Source: CALAZP01 sp964410725
GTDB taxonomy: Bacteria; Bacteroidota; Bacteroidia; Chitinophagales; Saprospiraceae
NCBI GenBank assembly: GCA_964410725.1
Contig: CAYPID010000007.1
Span: forward strand, 3,207 to 67,206
Direction: 5' to 3'
DNA length: 64,000 nucleotides
Shown here: in pieces, positions 26,673 through 36,800 of the stretch
Layout of the letters: every line of letters begins with the position of its first letter
Position numbering within the stretch: the stretch's first letter is position 1
Program-made: the position numbers and the translations under genes
The notes under the pieces: generated by a model
The model's database searches: none
The model's input: the letters and a program-made list of their open reading frames with translations, nothing else
What the model was told of the DNA's origin: nothing

Positions 26673-27200
26673 ATGAGACATGGTAAGTCTTTCAATCACT
26701 TAGGGCGTAAGTCCGCACACAGAAAAGCATTACTTAAGAATTTGGCTTGTGCATTAATCGAGCACAAAAGAATTACTACCACACTTGCTAAGGCAAAAGC
26801 ACTTCGGTTATATGTAGAACCATTATTGACCAAGTCAAAAACTAATGATACCCATTCCAGAAGGGTGGTGTTCAGTTATTTGCAAAATAAGGAGGCTATA
26901 AAAGAACTTTTTGGTCCGGTTGCAGAAAAAATTGGTGATAGACCTGGGGGTTATGTGAGAGTAATCAGAACTGGCTTTAGAAGAACAGACGGTTCCGAGA
27001 TGGCGATGATTGAATTGGTCGATTTCAACGAAATTTACAATCAAGGTGAAGATTCTGGAAAGTCCTCAAAGAGAAGAAGAAGAAGAGGAGGTTCTGGCAA
27101 GAGTTCCAGCTCAGCTGAAGTTGCCCCTAAGGCTGAAGATTCAGTTGCTGTAGATGCTGATGAGAGTGACTCAGGTCCAGATGCTAAAGAAGATAAATAA
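26673..27200 (+). CDS. rplQ: 50S ribosomal protein L17 with charged C-terminal tail
   Basis: 175 residues. The core (MRHGKSFNHLGRKSAHRKAL to EMAMIELVDFNE) is about 125 residues; then a basic RRRRRGGSGK stretch and an acidic, serine-rich low-complexity tail ending SDSGPDAKEDK. Such tails occur in Bacteroidota L17. Last gene of the ribosomal cluster. Confidence 0.97.
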   Translation: MRHGKSFNHLGRKSAHRKALLKNLACALIEHKRITTTLAKAKALRLYVEPLLTKSKTNDTHSRRVVFSYLQNKEAIKELFGPVAEKIGDRPGGYVRVIRTGFRRTDGSEMAMIELVDFNEIYNQGEDSGKSSKRRRRRGGSGKSSSSAEVAPKAEDSVAVDADESDSGPDAKEDK

Positions 27201-27222
27201 GACATTAAAGTTTCTTAATTTC

Positions 27223-27253
27223 AAAAAGCGCTTCACAAAGAAGCGCTTTTTTT
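27223..27253 (+). terminator. Rho-independent terminator of the ribosomal cluster
   Basis: Perfect 12-bp stem: AAAAAGCGCTTC (27223-27234), loop ACAAA, GAAGCGCTTTTT (27240-27251), running into further T residues. It lies 23 nt after the rplQ stop. Confidence 0.93.
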
Positions 27254-27260
27254 ATATTTG
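27253..27260 (+). promoter_or_regulatory. -7 promoter element before carA
   Basis: TATATTTG followed by CA, immediately after the terminator T-tract and 22 nt before the carA ATG. No TTTG at the -33 distance because the terminator stem occupies that place. Confidence 0.65.
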
Positions 27261-27282
27261 CATGAATTTGTAAAATAATTTC

Positions 27283-28386
27283 ATGGCTACTAAAGAAAGT
27301 AAGGCAGCAATTCTTCTTCTTGATGACGGAACTGTGTATCATGGCCTCTCAGCAGGAAAGATTGGGACTGCAACTGGTGAAATATGTTTCAATACTGGAA
27401 TGACAGGGTATCAAGAGATCTTTACTGACCCTTCTTATTTTGGGCAATTAATGGTGATGACTAATGTCCATATCGGTAATTATGGGATTCATCAGGACGA
27501 AAGTGAATCCGATTCCATAAAAATTGCTGGTTTAATTTGTAGGGATTTTAATATCGAGCCCTCTCGTCAGCTCTCCAGTGAAAATATCCAGCAGTTTTTC
27601 GAAAACCAGCAATTGGTCGGAATTCATGGAATTGATACGAGGTCCTTGGTTAGAAAAATTCGCTCTAAAGGGGCTATGAATGGTATTATTAGCTCAGAGG
27701 TGCTAGATATAGATGAATTAAAAGCCAAATTAAAAGTTGTGCCTTCTATGAAGGGTTTAGAACTAGCTTCTAAGGTGAGTACAACCACTACCTATACTTT
27801 AGGTAATGAAGATGCGCCATTGAGAGTTGCGGTTTTGGATTTCGGGGTCAAAAAGCACATTTTACATTACCTTGCTGAAAGGGGATGTTATTTGAAAATA
27901 TTCCCAGGGCAGACTACTTTTGAGGAGATGAAGACCTTTCAGCCTCACGGTTACTTTATGAGTAATGGGCCAGGAGATCCGGCGGCCATGGATTATGCTG
28001 TCCTTACAGCCAGGGCTATTATGGAGGAGGACAAACCGTTATTTGGAATTTGTTTAGGGCATCAGTTATTAGCTTTAGCGGCTGGTATTCCCACCTATAA
28101 AATGCATCATGGGCATAGAGGAATTAATCATCCAGTGAAAAACTTAATAACTGGTAAAAGTGAAATAACCAGCCAAAACCACGGTTTTGGTGTAAGTCCT
28201 GAGGCTATTGAGGCCCATAAGGATAAGATTCAGGTAACTCACGTTAATTTGAATGATCAAACGGTGGAGGGAATCAAAATTAGGGGTAAAAAGGCTTTTT
28301 CTGTTCAATACCACCCTGAAGCGTCACCTGGACCACATGATGCCTGGTATTTGTTTGACGACTTTATTGCTTTAATGCGTTCTTAA
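27283..28386 (+). CDS. carA: Carbamoyl-phosphate synthase small (glutaminase) subunit
   Basis: 367 residues. Class I glutamine amidotransferase that supplies ammonia to CarB for carbamoyl phosphate in arginine and pyrimidine synthesis. Nucleophile in FGICLGHQLL (C257); His and Glu of the triad in QYHPEAS (H344, E346). The N-terminal CPSase domain starts AILLLDDGTVYHG. carB is not in the window. Confidence 0.96.
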   Translation: MATKESKAAILLLDDGTVYHGLSAGKIGTATGEICFNTGMTGYQEIFTDPSYFGQLMVMTNVHIGNYGIHQDESESDSIKIAGLICRDFNIEPSRQLSSENIQQFFENQQLVGIHGIDTRSLVRKIRSKGAMNGIISSEVLDIDELKAKLKVVPSMKGLELASKVSTTTTYTLGNEDAPLRVAVLDFGVKKHILHYLAERGCYLKIFPGQTTFEEMKTFQPHGYFMSNGPGDPAAMDYAVLTARAIMEEDKPLFGICLGHQLLALAAGIPTYKMHHGHRGINHPVKNLITGKSEITSQNHGFGVSPEAIEAHKDKIQVTHVNLNDQTVEGIKIRGKKAFSVQYHPEASPGPHDAWYLFDDFIALMRS

Positions 28387-28420
28387 TAAAACGAAAAATT
28401 AACTTTAAAATTCTAGTAAC

Positions 28421-29707
28421 ATGAGTAATATTTTGGATATACGATCTAGAGAGATTCTAGATTCAAGAGGCAATCCAACTGTTGAGGTTGAGGTTTTAAC
28501 AGAGAATGGATTTTTTGGTCGAGCTGCTGTTCCCAGTGGTGCTTCTACTGGAAAATATGAGGCTGTTGAGCTTAGAGACAATGATAAGGGTAGATTTCTT
28601 GGTAAGGGAGTTTTAAAAGCTTGTCAATTTATCGAAGAGGAAATCAGAGAAGAATTAATCGGTGTTAATGTTTTTGACCAGATATACATCGATAAAATCA
28701 TGTTAGAGTTGGATGGAACTCCCAACAAAGCAAGAATTGGTGCAAATGCGATATTAGGAGTTTCAATGGCTGTTGCTAAAGCTGCTGCAGAAGCTGCAGG
28801 ACAACCTTTATATCGATATCTAGGTGGGGTCAACGCACATGTTATGCCAGTCCCCATGATGAATATCTTAAATGGTGGTTCTCATGCCGATAACAATATT
28901 GATTTTCAAGAGTTTATGATCATGCCTGTGGGTGCGGATAGTTTTTCTGAAGGTTTGAGAATGGGTGTTGAGATTTTTCATCATTTGAAAACTGTTTTAA
29001 AAAGCAAGGGACTTTCTACCAATGTAGGAGATGAAGGAGGGTTTGCCCCCAATTTGAAATCTAATCATGAAGCTATTGAAACTGTCTTGATGGCTATAGA
29101 AAAGGCTGGATATAAGCCTGGTGAGCAAGTGTTAATTGCGATGGATGCGGCCTCTTCAGAATTTTATTTGTCAGAAGAAAAGGTTTATCATTTCCATCAA
29201 TCTACTGGAGATAAGCTCACTTCTTCGGAAATGGTAACTTTTTGGAAGGATTGGGTTAATAAATACCCTGTTATTAGTATTGAAGATGGTTTGGATGAGG
29301 ATGACTGGAGTGGTTGGCAGTCTTTAAACAAGACCATAGGGGATAAGGTACAATTAGTAGGGGATGATTTATTTGTAACCAATACCCAAAGATTGCAAAG
29401 AGGAATTGAGGAGAGTGCAGCGAATTCTATTTTGATTAAAGTCAATCAGATTGGATCCCTTACGGAAACCATTGATGCGGTTAATATGGCTACTAGAAAT
29501 GGTTTTACGAGTGTAATAAGCCATCGCTCTGGTGAAACTGAAGATACAACTATTGCTGATATTGCTGTCGCATTAAATGCTGGTCAAATTAAAACTGGTT
29601 CAGCTTCTAGATCAGATAGAATCGCTAAATACAATCAGTTATTAAGAATCGAGGAAGATTTAGCAGATAATGCGGTTTATCCAGGTAAAGCACTATTCGG
29701 TAAATAA
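28421..29707 (+). CDS. eno: Enolase
   Basis: Glycolytic 2-phosphoglycerate dehydratase, 428 residues. Shows SREILDSRGNPTVEVEV, GASTGKYEAVELRD, the Mg-ligand region SIEDGLDEDDW, and SHRSGETEDTTIADIAVA near the C-terminus. Thirty-four nt after carA, probably co-transcribed. Confidence 0.98.
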   Translation: MSNILDIRSREILDSRGNPTVEVEVLTENGFFGRAAVPSGASTGKYEAVELRDNDKGRFLGKGVLKACQFIEEEIREELIGVNVFDQIYIDKIMLELDGTPNKARIGANAILGVSMAVAKAAAEAAGQPLYRYLGGVNAHVMPVPMMNILNGGSHADNNIDFQEFMIMPVGADSFSEGLRMGVEIFHHLKTVLKSKGLSTNVGDEGGFAPNLKSNHEAIETVLMAIEKAGYKPGEQVLIAMDAASSEFYLSEEKVYHFHQSTGDKLTSSEMVTFWKDWVNKYPVISIEDGLDEDDWSGWQSLNKTIGDKVQLVGDDLFVTNTQRLQRGIEESAANSILIKVNQIGSLTETIDAVNMATRNGFTSVISHRSGETEDTTIADIAVALNAGQIKTGSASRSDRIAKYNQLLRIEEDLADNAVYPGKALFGK

Positions 29708-29768
29708 TCTTTAAAATAGTTTTATAATTGTCTAATTGTGTGCATCTTAGTTAGAACTTTGAAAAAAT

Positions 29769-30089
29769 ATGATTCCAATTTTCGATTCTATTAAGAGGCT
29801 TTGGGAGCGGATTCCGAGATTTGCAAAAAACAAGTATTTCTTGACTACTTTGTTATTTGCGGTTTGGATGCTTTTTTTCGATAAACACGATATGTTTACA
29901 CAATGGAAGTTAAGTAATACGGTTAGTGATTTGAAGCGGGAAAAACTTGATTTCTTAGACAAAATTGAAGAAACCAAATTGCAAAAGGAGTTTTTGGATA
30001 ACAATTTGGAGAAAGTGGCTAGGGAACGTTATTTCCTAAAAAAATCTAATGAAGAGGTGTTTATTATAGTTAGAAAGGAAAAAAAATAG
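29769..30089 (+). CDS. Septum formation initiator (FtsB/DivIC-like)
   Basis: 106-residue single-pass membrane protein. A cytoplasmic N-terminus (about 1-20), one membrane segment (about 22-38, FLTTLLFAVWMLFF) and a periplasmic coiled coil (LKREKLDFLDKIEETKLQKE) followed by ARERYFLKKSNEEVFII, which matches the FtsB/DivIC signature. Division scaffold that links FtsL and FtsQ. Placement after eno is the same as for ftsB in many bacteria. Confidence 0.9.
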   Translation: MIPIFDSIKRLWERIPRFAKNKYFLTTLLFAVWMLFFDKHDMFTQWKLSNTVSDLKREKLDFLDKIEETKLQKEFLDNNLEKVARERYFLKKSNEEVFIIVRKEKK

Positions 30090-30093
30090 AATT

Positions 30094-30969
30094 ATGTCAG
30101 TTTTGGTTAATAAGGATTCCAAAATTATCGTTCAGGGTTTCACAGGAAAAGAAGGGACTTTCCACGCAACTCAAATGATAGAATATGGAACTCAGGTTGT
30201 AGGAGGAGTTACTCCGGGTAAAGGGGGTCAAACCCATATAGGTAAACCTGTTTTCAATACCGTTAAAGATGCTGTGGTTGAAGCAGGTGCAGATACTTCT
30301 GTTATTTTTGTCCCACCTGCTTTTGCTGGAGATGCTATTATGGAGGATGCAGAAGCCGGCATTAAGGTGATTATTTGTATCACAGAGGGAATTCCAGTTC
30401 AAGACATGGTAAAGGTGAAGGCCTATCTGCGCGATAAAGATTGTCGATTAATTGGACCTAATTGCCCTGGAATTATTACTCCTGAAGAAGCCAAGTGCGG
30501 AATTATGCCAGGATTTATCCATAAAAAAGGCACCGTAGGAATTGTGAGTAGATCCGGAACGCTCACTTATGAGGCAGTAGACCAGGTTACCCGAGCAGGA
30601 CTTGGACAATCTACTTGTATTGGAATCGGAGGAGACCCAATTGTAGGAACCACTACTAAAGAGGCGGTAGAGTTATTAATGAATGACCCGGAAACGGAGG
30701 GAATTATTATGATTGGGGAGATTGGGGGAGGAATGGAAGCAGAGGCTGCGGAATATATTAAGGCACATGGAACCAAACCGGTAGTTGGATTTATCGCAGG
30801 TCAAACTGCTCCTAAAGGAAGGACTATGGGACATGCAGGTGCAATCATTGGGGGTGCTGAAGATACTGCTGAAGCCAAGATGAAAATAATGGAAGCTTGC
30901 GGAATTCACGTTGTGAAATCACCAGCTGATATAGGAACTACTATGTTACAAGCTCTAAAACGACAATAA
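30094..30969 (+). CDS. sucD: Succinyl-CoA synthetase alpha subunit
   Basis: 291 residues. CoA-binding Rossmann domain (QGFTGKEGTFHATQMIEYG) and the phosphohistidine site GHAGAIIGG (H247). Works with SucC in the TCA cycle with substrate-level phosphorylation; sucC is not adjacent. Four nt after the DivIC-like gene. Confidence 0.97.
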   Translation: MSVLVNKDSKIIVQGFTGKEGTFHATQMIEYGTQVVGGVTPGKGGQTHIGKPVFNTVKDAVVEAGADTSVIFVPPAFAGDAIMEDAEAGIKVIICITEGIPVQDMVKVKAYLRDKDCRLIGPNCPGIITPEEAKCGIMPGFIHKKGTVGIVSRSGTLTYEAVDQVTRAGLGQSTCIGIGGDPIVGTTTKEAVELLMNDPETEGIIMIGEIGGGMEAEAAEYIKAHGTKPVVGFIAGQTAPKGRTMGHAGAIIGGAEDTAEAKMKIMEACGIHVVKSPADIGTTMLQALKRQ

Positions 30970-30987
30970 AAAGTAACAGACGATTTT

Positions 30988-31027
30988 TGACCGGTATTCG
31001 AGATTCTCCTCAGATACCGGTTTTTTA
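30988..31027 (+). terminator. Rho-independent terminator after sucD
   Basis: ACCGGTAT (30990-30997) pairs with ATACCGGT (31014-31021), followed by TTTTT. It ends the carA-eno-divIC-sucD transcript. The following 160 bp up to crtZ hold no gene. Confidence 0.88.
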
Positions 31028-31191
31028 ATGCCTAAGCCCTAATTAAGTTTTCTAGATATCTGAATAATGTAATAATTTTATTCTTTCTTTGATACGCTTA
31101 GGTACGTGTAAGGAGGTATCTAATAGGATTCCTGATGGTGATAATTTGCGTAGTTTAAATACTTAATAGAAAGGGCATGATTTGGAAGAAT

Positions 31192-31665
31192 TTATTTCTG
31201 TGTTTTTTTGGACCTGAAATATTTGGGGTGGACTAGTAGCAATCCGAAGCTTTCACAATCTTCTTTGGTGGTTTTGGAATGATGTGCTCCATGGGCCCTT
31301 AAGATGGCTCTAGAATAGGGACTATCTAATTGCTTGAACCACTTGAAACGACGATGAATGTATACATCGTGGATTAAAAAGTATATCAGGCCGTAAATTG
31401 AAATGCCAATACCTACAAAGGTAAGCCAAAAATATCCTGGTTGCGAAAGGCCAATTATATAGCAGGCAGCACTTGGAATTGCAAATACTAAGAAGAACAA
31501 ATCGTTCTTTTCAAAAAACCCGTCCTTTTCATGGTGAGGGAGGTGGTGATCTTCATGCCAATCCCATAACCATCCGTGCATGAGTTTTTTATGTGCCCAC
31601 CAGGCGACAAACTCCATAGTTAAGATAGCTCCCAAGGTGATTAAAACATATAATACTACAAGCAT
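31192..31665 (-). CDS. crtZ: Carotenoid 3-hydroxylase (CrtZ-type fatty-acid hydroxylase fold)
   Basis: 157-residue membrane di-iron hydroxylase. Histidine clusters HKKLMHGWLWDWHEDHHLPHH near 26-45, HDVYIHRR and HGAHHSK follow the CrtZ pattern. It would add a 3-hydroxyl to a beta-ionone ring. Last gene of a run with cruF-like (10-nt gap) and the desaturase. Confidence 0.88.
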   Translation of the reverse strand: MLVVLYVLITLGAILTMEFVAWWAHKKLMHGWLWDWHEDHHLPHHEKDGFFEKNDLFFLVFAIPSAACYIIGLSQPGYFWLTFVGIGISIYGLIYFLIHDVYIHRRFKWFKQLDSPYSRAILRAHGAHHSKTTKEDCESFGLLLVHPKYFRSKKTQK

Positions 31666-31675
31666 AAGGGTTATA

Positions 31676-32305
31676 TTAAAGTATGAGATTTAAAATTACA
31701 AAAAATCCAAGTTGGATAAAAAACAAGGCACTACCTGCTTTGTTTTGTTCATCTCCCATCAATTTGAAAAAAATAAATTGAACTAGGAGAGATACGGCAA
31801 ACCAGCCCCAGTAATTTTGAATAGGAACGCTGTCGTTTTCCCAACTCCAAAAGTCTAAAAGTGGAGCAACCGGTTCAATAAAAAAATCAATACCAACCAT
31901 GAGGGTGGCAGCAAAAATAATTTTGAGCCATTTTTTTTGATAGAAAGCCCAATGATTCACGACCATACTAGCAGTATAGGTTATCATGACCCAGTTGACT
32001 CCAATCATTAAAGGCGTTTCAGCTATTTTGGGACCTAAGGTTTTGCCGTAGGCGTATTGACCAAACAAAAGCCCGGTGTTGACCCCAAACCATTCAGCGG
32101 ACCAACCAATGATAAAAACTAAACCGATGAAAAGCGCTAATGAGGCACCTTTAGAGGGGTGGTTCCAAAGGACAAGGCCCAAACTGACCAATAAATTAAT
32201 TGGAGTCAATAAGATAAAAGGGGGCCAATAATTGGACCCTATTCCAATAATCCCGACGGTATAAAGGACTAATAAAACGAAAAGAATGCTTCGGTATTTT
32301 TGCAC
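31676..32305 (-). CDS. cruF: CruF-family carotenoid 1,2-hydratase (DUF422)
   Basis: 209-residue polytopic protein. Shows EWFGVNTGLLFGQYAYGKTL, then PLMIGVNW, then DFFIEPVAPLLDFWSWEND and QNYWGWF, the conserved core of the carotenoid biosynthesis DUF422/CruF family, which adds water to the psi-end of the carotenoid. In monocyclic carotenoids (myxol, saproxanthin) this produces the 1'-hydroxyl. Seven or so membrane segments. Function is by family and context. Confidence 0.8.
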   Translation of the reverse strand: MQKYRSILFVLLVLYTVGIIGIGSNYWPPFILLTPINLLVSLGLVLWNHPSKGASLALFIGLVFIIGWSAEWFGVNTGLLFGQYAYGKTLGPKIAETPLMIGVNWVMITYTASMVVNHWAFYQKKWLKIIFAATLMVGIDFFIEPVAPLLDFWSWENDSVPIQNYWGWFAVSLLVQFIFFKLMGDEQNKAGSALFFIQLGFFVILNLIL

Positions 32306-32321
32306 GAATATACTGTCGTTT

Positions 32322-33782
32322 TTAAGGGTGATAAATCAAATCCTCTACTATTTTAGCAGATTGCAGGCATAGTGGAATTCCACCTCCTGGATGCGCACTT
32401 CCACCACAAAAATAAAGATTCTTTATTTTCGAGGAGAAATTAGGATGTCTTAAAAAGGCTGCCATTCTGTTATTGGAACTAGTTCCATATAAAGCTCCTA
32501 AATGAGAACCTGTAAGGGTTTCAATGGTAATGGGCTGGAGTACTTCCTCCACCTCAATTTTTTGAGAAATATCGCAATTTAACATCCGACTTAATTTCCT
32601 GAGAATATTCTGACGAGATCGAGCAATAATTTCCTCCCAATTTTGACCCTGATTGTAGGGGACATTGATCATGGTAAACCAGTTTTCAGATTGCACTGGG
32701 GCATCTTCTGGAGAATATTTAGCACTAATGTTGATGTAAACCGTTGGATCGTCGCTTACTTTTCCTTGCTGGAGTAATTCAAACTCCTTTTCGTAATCTT
32801 CGCTAAAAAAAATGTTATGAAGGTCCAATTCTTCGAATTGATGGCGGATACCCCAATAAAAAATTAAAGCAGAAGTTGACTTTTCTTGTTTGAGGAAAAC
32901 TTTAGGATGCCATTTTTTAGGGAGGAGTTTTTCATAAGTAAAAAACACATCCATATTGCTGACCACTTGATCAAAATCGTAATTTTCACCGTTCACTTGT
33001 AAACCTGAGACTTTGTTGCCATTCAGCCTGATCTTTTCAACATTGGAGTTCAATTGGAAGGTCACCCCTAGATCTCGAGCCAGTTGGGTAACTGCTTGGG
33101 TAATAGCAATCATTCCGCCCTGTGGGTAATAGGCACCAATCTCGTATTCTAGATGTGGAATGATGGTCAGAAGGCCTGGGGCTTTATATGGATTAGAGCC
33201 ATTATAAGTAGCATATCTATTGAGTAATTGGGTCATTTTGGAATCGTTCACCATACGGTGATTAACCTTATGCATGGTGGTAAACAGGTCAAATTTTGGG
33301 ATTTTAAGCAAGGCCTTAATGACCCTTTTATCCCACCAGGTTTTCCATCGATGCAGTGATTTTTCTAAAAAAATGCTACCAGTCAATTCATATTTAGAAG
33401 CACTGTCTTGTAATGAGGCGAGTACTTTTGCGGCGGGTACTTCCAAGACGCGTTCAACTTCTTGGACAAATTTGGCCTTATCTGCATTGGCTTGCAGGCG
33501 AGTGCCGTCTTCCCAAAAATAATTACAGATATTGGGCAATCGCTGATATTGGAAGTAATCTTGTGGATTTTTACCGGCCAGGTGAAAAAGTTCATCTATA
33601 TATTGAGGCATGGTAAATAAGGAGGGGCCTCTGTCAAATCGATAATCTCCTAGTTGAAAAGCTGAAAGTTTGCCACCTGTATGGTTATTTTTTTCGAAAA
33701 CAGTAACGGATTCTCCTTTGATTGCCAATCTAACTGCGGTGGCTAATCCTGCTATGCCGGCACCTATAATTCCTGTTTTCAT
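32322..33782 (-). CDS. Carotenoid desaturase (CrtD/CrtI family)
   Basis: 486-residue FAD-dependent amine-oxidase-fold desaturase. The start at ATG 33782 (MKTGIIGAGIAGLATA) places the dinucleotide motif at the N-terminus; an upstream start would add seven residues. Shows ENHTGGKLS-like motif (EKNNHTGGKLSAFQLGDYRF) and C-terminal GGSAHPGGGIPLCLQSAKI. Between a cruF-like and a kinase gene, it is more likely the 1-hydroxycarotenoid 3,4-desaturase CrtD than phytoene desaturase CrtI, but sequence alone does not settle this. Confidence 0.85.
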   Translation of the reverse strand: MKTGIIGAGIAGLATAVRLAIKGESVTVFEKNNHTGGKLSAFQLGDYRFDRGPSLFTMPQYIDELFHLAGKNPQDYFQYQRLPNICNYFWEDGTRLQANADKAKFVQEVERVLEVPAAKVLASLQDSASKYELTGSIFLEKSLHRWKTWWDKRVIKALLKIPKFDLFTTMHKVNHRMVNDSKMTQLLNRYATYNGSNPYKAPGLLTIIPHLEYEIGAYYPQGGMIAITQAVTQLARDLGVTFQLNSNVEKIRLNGNKVSGLQVNGENYDFDQVVSNMDVFFTYEKLLPKKWHPKVFLKQEKSTSALIFYWGIRHQFEELDLHNIFFSEDYEKEFELLQQGKVSDDPTVYINISAKYSPEDAPVQSENWFTMINVPYNQGQNWEEIIARSRQNILRKLSRMLNCDISQKIEVEEVLQPITIETLTGSHLGALYGTSSNNRMAAFLRHPNFSSKIKNLYFCGGSAHPGGGIPLCLQSAKIVEDLIYHP

Positions 33783-33832
33783 TTTTCTTTTTTTGGGAAA
33801 CAAGACATTGGGTCTTCTGTTCTAAAGTATCC

Positions 33833-36800
33833 TTATTTTTTGGTTTCCTGTTGATGGTGAATCGGTAGTTCAATGGTGAAAGTGGTTCCTATTCCGGCTT
33901 TGGTAGTAAAAGATATTGTACCTCCTGCTGCGGTAATTATATTCTTACAGATGGCAAGGCCTAATCCACTTCCTGAACTTTTGGTAGTAAAATTAGGAAC
34001 AAAGACCAACTCTTGAATATCAGGGGGAATGCCCATTCCATTATCTGATATATTAATTACAGCATTAGTTTTTTCCGTGGTAAGTTCGAGTATAATCCGA
34101 CCCTGACCTGATACTGGAATAGCTTGAATGGCGTTAGTGACAAGGTTTTGCAATACTCTTATCAATTGATCTCTGTCTGCGTATACCAATAATATCTCAT
34201 CGGTTAATTTCAGTTCAAATGAAATTTCTGATTGAGTCCCATTTACATGCAATTCGTAAATGGACCGCACACAGGCGTTCAATTCAAATACTTGATTGAC
34301 CGCTTTGGGCATAGAGGCAAAATTAGAAAATTCTGTTGCGATTTTAGCCAGCCCCTCAATTTGTTCGACAATGGTTTGGGAGACCTTTTTAATATGGTGT
34401 TCAATCTCATCTGGGTGGGCCTGAAATGCCCTTTGAAGGTGCTGAACGCTTAGTTTCATGGGGGTTAATGGATTCTTAATTTCATGAGCAACCTGTTTAG
34501 CCATTTGCCGCCAGGCGCCTTCTCTTTCTGATTGTTTCAATTCCTTGGTTTTTTCATTCAATTCAAGAATCATCTCGTTATATCTATTCACCAAGACCCC
34601 AATTTCATCTTTTCGATTCCATTCTAGAGGTTCATTTTTTTCATCTAATTTGATGGATTGCAACCTGTTAGCAATGCGAGTTATCGGAAGCGTTATGGTT
34701 TGGGAGAGTAATATCACAACCCCTACTGCCAAAAGTAAAAAGAGGACATAAAAAGAAAGAAGCGTTCCAAAAAAATCGTATATGTCCTTGCTTAGACCAG
34801 TTTTTCCGGAAAAATAGGGAATGCCTAAATAGCCAAGGTTAGCCTGATTTTTGGTAAGTGGGAGAAAGGCCTCTTGATAGGAAAGCGATCCAGTTTTATT
34901 GGGGATGATGATGGGATCTTTTCCCAAATTATTCAAATAATAATATGCCGCACTGGGTATTTGAGCGACTTTTACACCTTCGGTAAAAAGTATAGGAGTT
35001 GAAGCGTAAGCCAATGCTCCATTTGATTCCCACCAAGTGAGGTCTACCAGGTATTTGCGTTGGATATTTTCTAAAAAAATGGTCATTTGGGCCGATAGGG
35101 TATCCAAATGCTCTATTGGGTTGGATTCCCATTCCTTTTGAACCGTCGTTACCAATTCGTTTAGTTTTTTACTTTCATCCTGTTGAAACGCCCTATTGAA
35201 AAAAGAGACCGTGTACCAACCGAAAACCAAAAAACTAATTAGGATAAGGCCGCCGAAGGCTAGTTGAACTCGATTACTCAGCGTTGGTTTGCTGAAAATT
35301 GGACGGTCTGGATTCAGGGGAATAGCTTCCATCCATGAATTGAACAATGCAAAAATCAATAAAATAAGGGTGAGCAAAATGAAGAAAAACGAAAAAATTG
35401 CGAAGCCTTGTTGGTACCCTTTTAGCCTTTGCCCAACGACCATAGTGGTTCCATCAGCAGTGCGGTAAAGTAGATCTGCTCGCTGACTGTTAATGACTCT
35501 TTGAAAAGAATTGACTGGTATTTCACCAGCTTCGATCAATAATTGTTGGGGAGGATTACCCTGAACAAAAATGTCGCTATTGCCCTTTGCCATTGCAAAG
35601 TCATAATTACGCATATCCCTCCAGATGTCCAATTGACTGTTTTGTAGTAAGGTTTGATAGACGGTCTTTGGCGAGTTGATATTGGGGGTTAAATGGAGGT
35701 TATTGCCAATCTGATAGGATAGGGGATGCGATTGTTGACCATTTTTTTGCAAAGTGGGAATTTGTGATGCGAGTGCAATTTCGTTCACTTCTAATTGAAA
35801 ATTATTGGATAATATGGGAAAGGACAGCCATAGGCTATCTGCAACTCGTCGATTTTGTATGGGGGAAGCTGCCCATTGTTCAGCCAATTGTAAGCGTTCA
35901 TTTTCTAACTCTAGTAGGGGCTTGCCAGCTAATTGTTCGGCTATTTGTTGACCGGTCTGTAGACTTTTTTCAATATTGTATTTCACCAAGAAAAACGAGG
36001 GAAATGCTGAGAAAAAGATCAACCAAATGGAAAGCCAGGACAGCGAACGGATGGTGGTATCTGCAAATAAATCGAAGAGGGATAAATAGGTTAACAAAAT
36101 GAGTAAAAGTGGAAGAGGCCCAATTCCTAAGTTTAACGTTGAATATACAGGAAGGACCAATAAAATGATACCCGCTAATAGGGGTAATCTGCGGTTACTG
36201 GGAAGCCCTAATTGAATTACAGCCAACATCATTCTATGCGTAAATAGATATAGGCCGAATAATAGAAAAAGGATGGTAGCAATGGTGGACGCGGCCTCTA
36301 GTTCAAATCGAAATAAGTTATGCAGTGCAAAAGAGGTATTGGTCTCTAAGATTAGCGATTTGATAAGAACCGTATAAGCCAAGAAGACCGCAGCAATAGT
36401 AAGGTAACCACTTGCGGTAAAAATCAATTGCCATGGTTTTCGTTGAATGGAAGGAGTTAGTTGTCCGAAATTTCGATGGAAGAAAATCATTAGCCAAAAG
36501 CCCATCATACTATCAAAGAGCTTCATGAGTGAATCAAATGGCAGATAAGTGGAAGTTTGCCAAACCACTTTACTGAAAAGGTCAGCAAATTCTTCACGCA
36601 GTAATGGATGGGTCAATAATAGCATTTGACCTACGACCCAGATTCCTCCCAATACGGGATGAAACCTTTGAGCTGCGTAATTCGCTATTTTATTTTGAAT
36701 ACCAATCCATCCTATGAGTGTCAATAAAAGCAACATTCCTGTAATCCAAATGGGGGTCAGGGCCGTCAATTTTTTGGAAGTTTGTTGAATATATCCTAAA

